DNA of 8,022 nucleotides from Neptuniibacter sp. (lineage in GTDB: Bacteria > Pseudomonadota > Gammaproteobacteria > Pseudomonadales > Balneatricaceae), in assembly GCA_024686055.1 (NCBI GenBank), contig JAIBDV010000123.1:1-8022 (forward strand), written 5' to 3'. The notes below the pieces were generated by a model. The model did not search any database and was not told the DNA's origin. It saw only the letters and a list, made by a program, of their open reading frames with translations. Both the position numbers and the translations under genes were made by a program. Shown one piece after another: positions 6,129-8,022 of this stretch; the stretch's first letter is position 1, and each line of letters starts with the position of its first letter.

Positions 6129-6160
6129 AACCTTCATTGTTTTCAACATGTTTTAAGGTT
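6129..6160. repeat. Imperfect inverted repeat upstream of the H-NS-like gene
   Basis: AACCTT (6129-6134) pairs with AAGGTT (6155-6160), and CAT-GTT inside pairs with AACATG around TTC, with a bulged T and an unpaired TTTT. A further AACCTT at 6115-6120 sits 14 bases to the left. The group is 70 to 116 bases upstream of the start codon. Confidence 0.3.
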
Positions 6161-6165
6161 TCGGC

Positions 6166-6193
6166 TTGCAAATGTGTTGATGATAAAGATAAT
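6166..6193 (+). promoter_or_regulatory. Candidate sigma70-type promoter of the H-NS-like gene
   Basis: TTGCAA (6166-6171) and GATAAT (6188-6193) are 16 bases apart. Transcription would start near 6200, giving a leader of about 30 bases. The -10 matches five of six consensus positions, the -35 four. Confidence 0.4.
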
Positions 6194-6230
6194 TACCCAT
6201 CTCAAAAATTATCTGGCTCGGTGGAATATT

Positions 6231-6629
6231 ATGTCCGATTTTATTAAGACGCTGACTCGAAAAAATTCCCTGCGAAAACAGTGCCAGGAATTGGCAGTGT
6301 CTGAGGTTGAAAAAGTTGTTGCCGATTTGACCGACATTCTTGATGACAAAAAGGCAGCAGAACTCGTTGAACGTGAAGCTGTTGAAAGTAAGCTGGCTAA
6401 AATCGAAGCAATCCGTCAGACGATGGAAGCGGCGGGTCTGGATATGAGTGACCTGGTTGATACGGTTGAGGTCAGCACACGTAAAAAGGTAGCGCCTAAG
6501 TACCGTGTTGTCGATGAGGCCGGTGATACCCATGAGTGGTCTGGTCGTGGTCGTACGCCACTGGCTTTTCAGAAGTTTTTTGAAGCGGGCAACAGCCGTG
6601 ATGATTGCCTGATTGAAAAGGCTGTCTGA
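6231..6629 (+). CDS. H-NS family nucleoid-associated protein
   Basis: The 132-residue protein has the layout of H-NS. An N-terminal helical oligomerisation region (about 1-68, beginning MSDFIKTLTRKNSLRKQ) is rich in charged residues. A short linker (about 69-88) leads to the C-terminal DNA-binding domain (about 89-129), with KYRVVDEAGDTHEWSGRGRTP at 90-110. The R-G-R core at 106-108 is the hook that H-NS proteins insert into the minor groove of AT-rich DNA, and DDCLI near the end matches the usual DDFLI. Such proteins silence AT-rich, often foreign, genes and shape the nucleoid. ATG 6231 is chosen over an ORF extension to 6120 because homology begins at MSDF and GGTGGA lies six bases upstream. 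A terminator follows closely, so the gene is probably monocistronic. Whether this is the main H-NS or one of several paralogues cannot be told. Confidence 0.9.
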   Translation: MSDFIKTLTRKNSLRKQCQELAVSEVEKVVADLTDILDDKKAAELVEREAVESKLAKIEAIRQTMEAAGLDMSDLVDTVEVSTRKKVAPKYRVVDEAGDTHEWSGRGRTPLAFQKFFEAGNSRDDCLIEKAV

Positions 6630-6660
6630 TTCATCTGCTTTGGTTTAAGCTTGCTACAGA

Positions 6661-6694
6661 AGCCCTTCAGGACGATGGTCTGAAGGGTTTTTTT
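6661..6694 (+). terminator. Rho-independent terminator after the H-NS-like gene
   Basis: CCCTTCAG (6663-6670) pairs with CTGAAGGG (6680-6687) around a 9-base loop, followed by seven T residues (6688-6694). It lies 31 bases after the stop codon and ends only 19 bases before the rluB start. Confidence 0.9.
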
Positions 6695-6713
6695 ATTCTG
6701 AGAGATTGAAAAC

Positions 6714-7553
6714 ATGGCGGATGAAAAGCTGCAAAAAGTGCTAGCGCGTTCGGGCTTCGGCTCGCGTCGGGAGATGGAGCGCTGGATTGAGGCTGGACGG
6801 ATTCAGGTCAATAACGAAACAGCAACGCTGGGCGACCGTATTCGCAGCAGTGCTGTGGTCAAGGTAGATGGTAAGGAAGCTAAGCTCGTATTCGGTCACC
6901 AGGCTGACCGACGGGTACTGCTGTATAACAAGCCGCTGGGTGAAGTCTGTACGCGCTCCGACCCGGAAGGACGGCCGACGGTATTTGACCGCCTGCCACC
7001 ACTGAAAAACGGCCGCTGGATTGCGATTGGCCGGCTGGATATCAACACCTCTGGCCTGTTGCTGTTTACCAACGATGGCGAGCTGGCTAACCAGTTGATG
7101 CACCCATCATCAGAAATTGACCGTGAGTATGCTGTGCGTGTACTGGGTGATGTTGATGATGCACTGATTGAACGCCTGAAAGAGGGTGTGCTGCTGGATG
7201 ACGGCATGGCGCGTTTTTCTGATGTGCAGTTCTTCAATGGTGAAGGCGCTAACAAGTGGTACCACTGTGTGGTTATGGAAGGCCGTAACCGTGAAGTGCG
7301 TCGCCTGTGGGAATCACAGGGGATCACGGTCAGCCGTCTGAAGCGTGTTCGCTTCGGTCCTGTTTTCCTGCAGAGCGATGTCAAGGTAGGCACCTGGCGT
7401 GAAGTCGCGCAGGGAGAAGTCAAAGTGCTGGGTAATGAAGTGGGCCTGAAGTCTAAACGGGCACCACGTATCACCATTGCTGAGCGGACATCTCAGGAGC
7501 GTCGCTTCAAGCGTCAGAAAGTACGTCAGGACGTCAGCCCTAAACGGGGTTGA
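6714..7553 (+). CDS. rluB: 23S rRNA pseudouridine(2605) synthase
   Basis: The 279-residue protein isomerises a specific uridine in 23S rRNA (2605 in E. coli numbering) to pseudouridine. An N-terminal S4 RNA-binding domain (about 3-60, EKLQKVLARSGFGSRRE at 4-20) precedes the RsuA/RluB/E/F catalytic domain. The catalytic motif GRLDINTSGLLLFTNDG spans 106-122, with Asp109 as the essential aspartate. KPLGEVCTRSDPEGRPTVFD (73-92) and GRNREVRRLWE further on are family blocks. A Lys/Arg-rich tail (about 245-279) is likely flexible and RNA-binding. The ribosome binding site before ATG 6714 is weak (GAGAG). The preceding terminator leaves no room for a complete promoter of its own. RluB is preferred over RluE/F because of length and the S4 domain sequence. 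Confidence 0.94.
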   Translation: MADEKLQKVLARSGFGSRREMERWIEAGRIQVNNETATLGDRIRSSAVVKVDGKEAKLVFGHQADRRVLLYNKPLGEVCTRSDPEGRPTVFDRLPPLKNGRWIAIGRLDINTSGLLLFTNDGELANQLMHPSSEIDREYAVRVLGDVDDALIERLKEGVLLDDGMARFSDVQFFNGEGANKWYHCVVMEGRNREVRRLWESQGITVSRLKRVRFGPVFLQSDVKVGTWREVAQGEVKVLGNEVGLKSKRAPRITIAERTSQERRFKRQKVRQDVSPKRG

Positions 7554-7576
7554 GTTGTTTTGGCGGCCTGGCTGCT

Positions 7577-7625
7577 GGCGCACGAAAAAAGGGGGACAGC
7601 TATGCTGTCCCCCTTTTTTAGCGCC
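7577..7625. terminator. Large bidirectional terminator between rluB and apaG
   Basis: Six A (7585-7590) and GGGGGACAGC (7591-7600) pair perfectly with GCTGTCCCCC (7604-7613) and six T (7614-7619) around TAT. An outer GGCGC/GCGCC pair (7577-7581 with 7621-7625) extends the structure past a small internal loop. The symmetry lets it end transcripts arriving from rluB and from the convergent apaG. Confidence 0.95.
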
Positions 7626-7655
7626 TTGTCTCGTCCTGAAATAGCGATCAGCGTA

Positions 7656-8022
7656 TTAATGCAATGCGTTGGGTCGGGCCAGGGTAAACGGGCCGATTGG
7701 GGCGATAAACTCATCGCCGTCATCCGTGACCATATTGTAGTGACCCTGCATGCTACCTACACTGGTTGCCAGTACGGCGCCACTGGTATAGCTGTAACTG
7801 TCATCAGCGGCAATAACAGGCTGTTCACCTACCACGCCTTCACCTTCGACTTCCTGTGTTTTCTGATCCCCGTCAACAATTAGCCAGCGGCGGCTGAGTA
7901 GTTGTACGGGTTGTGTATTCCGGTTAGTAATCGTGATGTGATAGGCAAAGACAAAGCGGTTACTGTCAGGGTCTGACTGCTCTGCCTGGTATTGGCTTGT
8001 TACTTCGATGGCGACGTTATCA
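7656..8022 (-). CDS. apaG: ApaG protein, N-terminus beyond right edge
   Basis: The 121 visible C-terminal residues, in frame from position 8021, match the ApaG/DUF525 family, whose members are about 125 residues, so only the first few are missing. IEVTSQYQAEQSDPDSNRFVFAY opens the beta-sandwich domain; EGEGVVGEQPVIA, SYTSGAVLAT and GSMQGHYNMV are the hallmark blocks. The protein ends PFTLARPNALH before TAA. The domain has a fibronectin-III-like fold; the bacterial protein has been linked to cobalt/magnesium tolerance and its domain occurs in eukaryotic F-box proteins, but its biochemical role is unclear. In many relatives it sits with rsmA and apaH. Here nothing follows it in its own direction before the terminator and convergent rluB, so apaH is not immediately downstream. 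Confidence 0.95.
   Translation of the reverse strand, partial: DNVAIEVTSQYQAEQSDPDSNRFVFAYHITITNRNTQPVQLLSRRWLIVDGDQKTQEVEGEGVVGEQPVIAADDSYSYTSGAVLATSVGSMQGHYNMVTDDGDEFIAPIGPFTLARPNALH

Larger units (their letters stand above)
5739..6230. other. 492-base AT-rich gene-free region upstream of the H-NS-like gene
   Basis: No reading frame here resembles a gene and no tRNA or insertion sequence is recognisable. The stretch is visibly richer in A and T than its neighbours, including the run around 5980-6010. It contains two related dyads just after yciO (5780-5793 and 5813-5827), three AACCTT elements (6115-6120, 6129-6134, and inverted at 6155-6160) and a promoter-like pair near 6166-6193. AT-rich upstream DNA is expected if the H-NS-like product binds its own gene. 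A small RNA cannot be excluded. Confidence 0.6.

Noticed and set aside
6896..7477. 193-codon open frame on the minus strand
   Set aside because: It lies wholly inside rluB, is rich in Ser/Arg/Pro/Thr as expected of an antisense shadow, and shows no recognisable domain.
7560..7883. 107-codon plus-strand open frame after rluB
   Set aside because: It runs through the terminator hairpin and then antisense to apaG, so it is not a gene.

Overview
The window is a stretch of ordinary gammaproteobacterial chromosome with moderate GC content. It carries nine protein-coding genes, two of them cut by the window edges, and no RNA gene, CRISPR array or insertion sequence that I can recognise. The proteins resemble those of marine Oceanospirillales/Pseudomonadales-type bacteria. 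The pip-dtd, yciB-yciI and rnm-yciO pairs, the RluB paralogue and ApaG all fit that placement. This is a family-level inference; the sequence does not fix a genus.

Layout from left to right. (1) A di-haem cytochrome c peroxidase/MauG-family gene on the minus strand runs off the left edge (1-603). It is divergent from pip (864-1814, proline iminopeptidase), which is followed by dtd (1871-2311, D-aminoacyl-tRNA deacylase). (2) A bidirectional terminator separates dtd from a convergent minus-strand gene for a small OmpA-C-domain envelope protein (2380-3009). (3) The minus-strand pair yciB-yciI (septation protein A, YciI-like protein; 4035-3180) is divergent from the plus-strand pair rnm-yciO (PHP-domain 5'-3' exoribonuclease RNase AM, YrdC/Sua5-like protein; 4236-5738). 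(4) A 492-base AT-rich gene-free stretch leads to an H-NS-family nucleoid protein gene (6231-6629) with a strong terminator. (5) rluB (6714-7553, 23S rRNA pseudouridine synthase) begins 19 bases after that terminator. It ends at a large bidirectional terminator facing the convergent apaG gene, which runs off the right edge.

Functionally the window mixes RNA and translation quality control (dtd, rnm, rluB, possibly yciO), envelope functions (OmpA-like protein, yciB), periplasmic peroxide handling (the peroxidase-like protein) and nucleoid organisation (hns-like). No dedicated novel system, such as defence, secretion or biosynthesis, is visible. The most unusual point is an H-NS-like gene with a long AT-rich, dyad-containing upstream region between yciO and rluB. 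In many related genomes scpA-scpB lie next to rluB, so one chromosome-organising gene appears to stand where another pair is often found. The arrangement also leaves rluB with little room for a promoter of its own.
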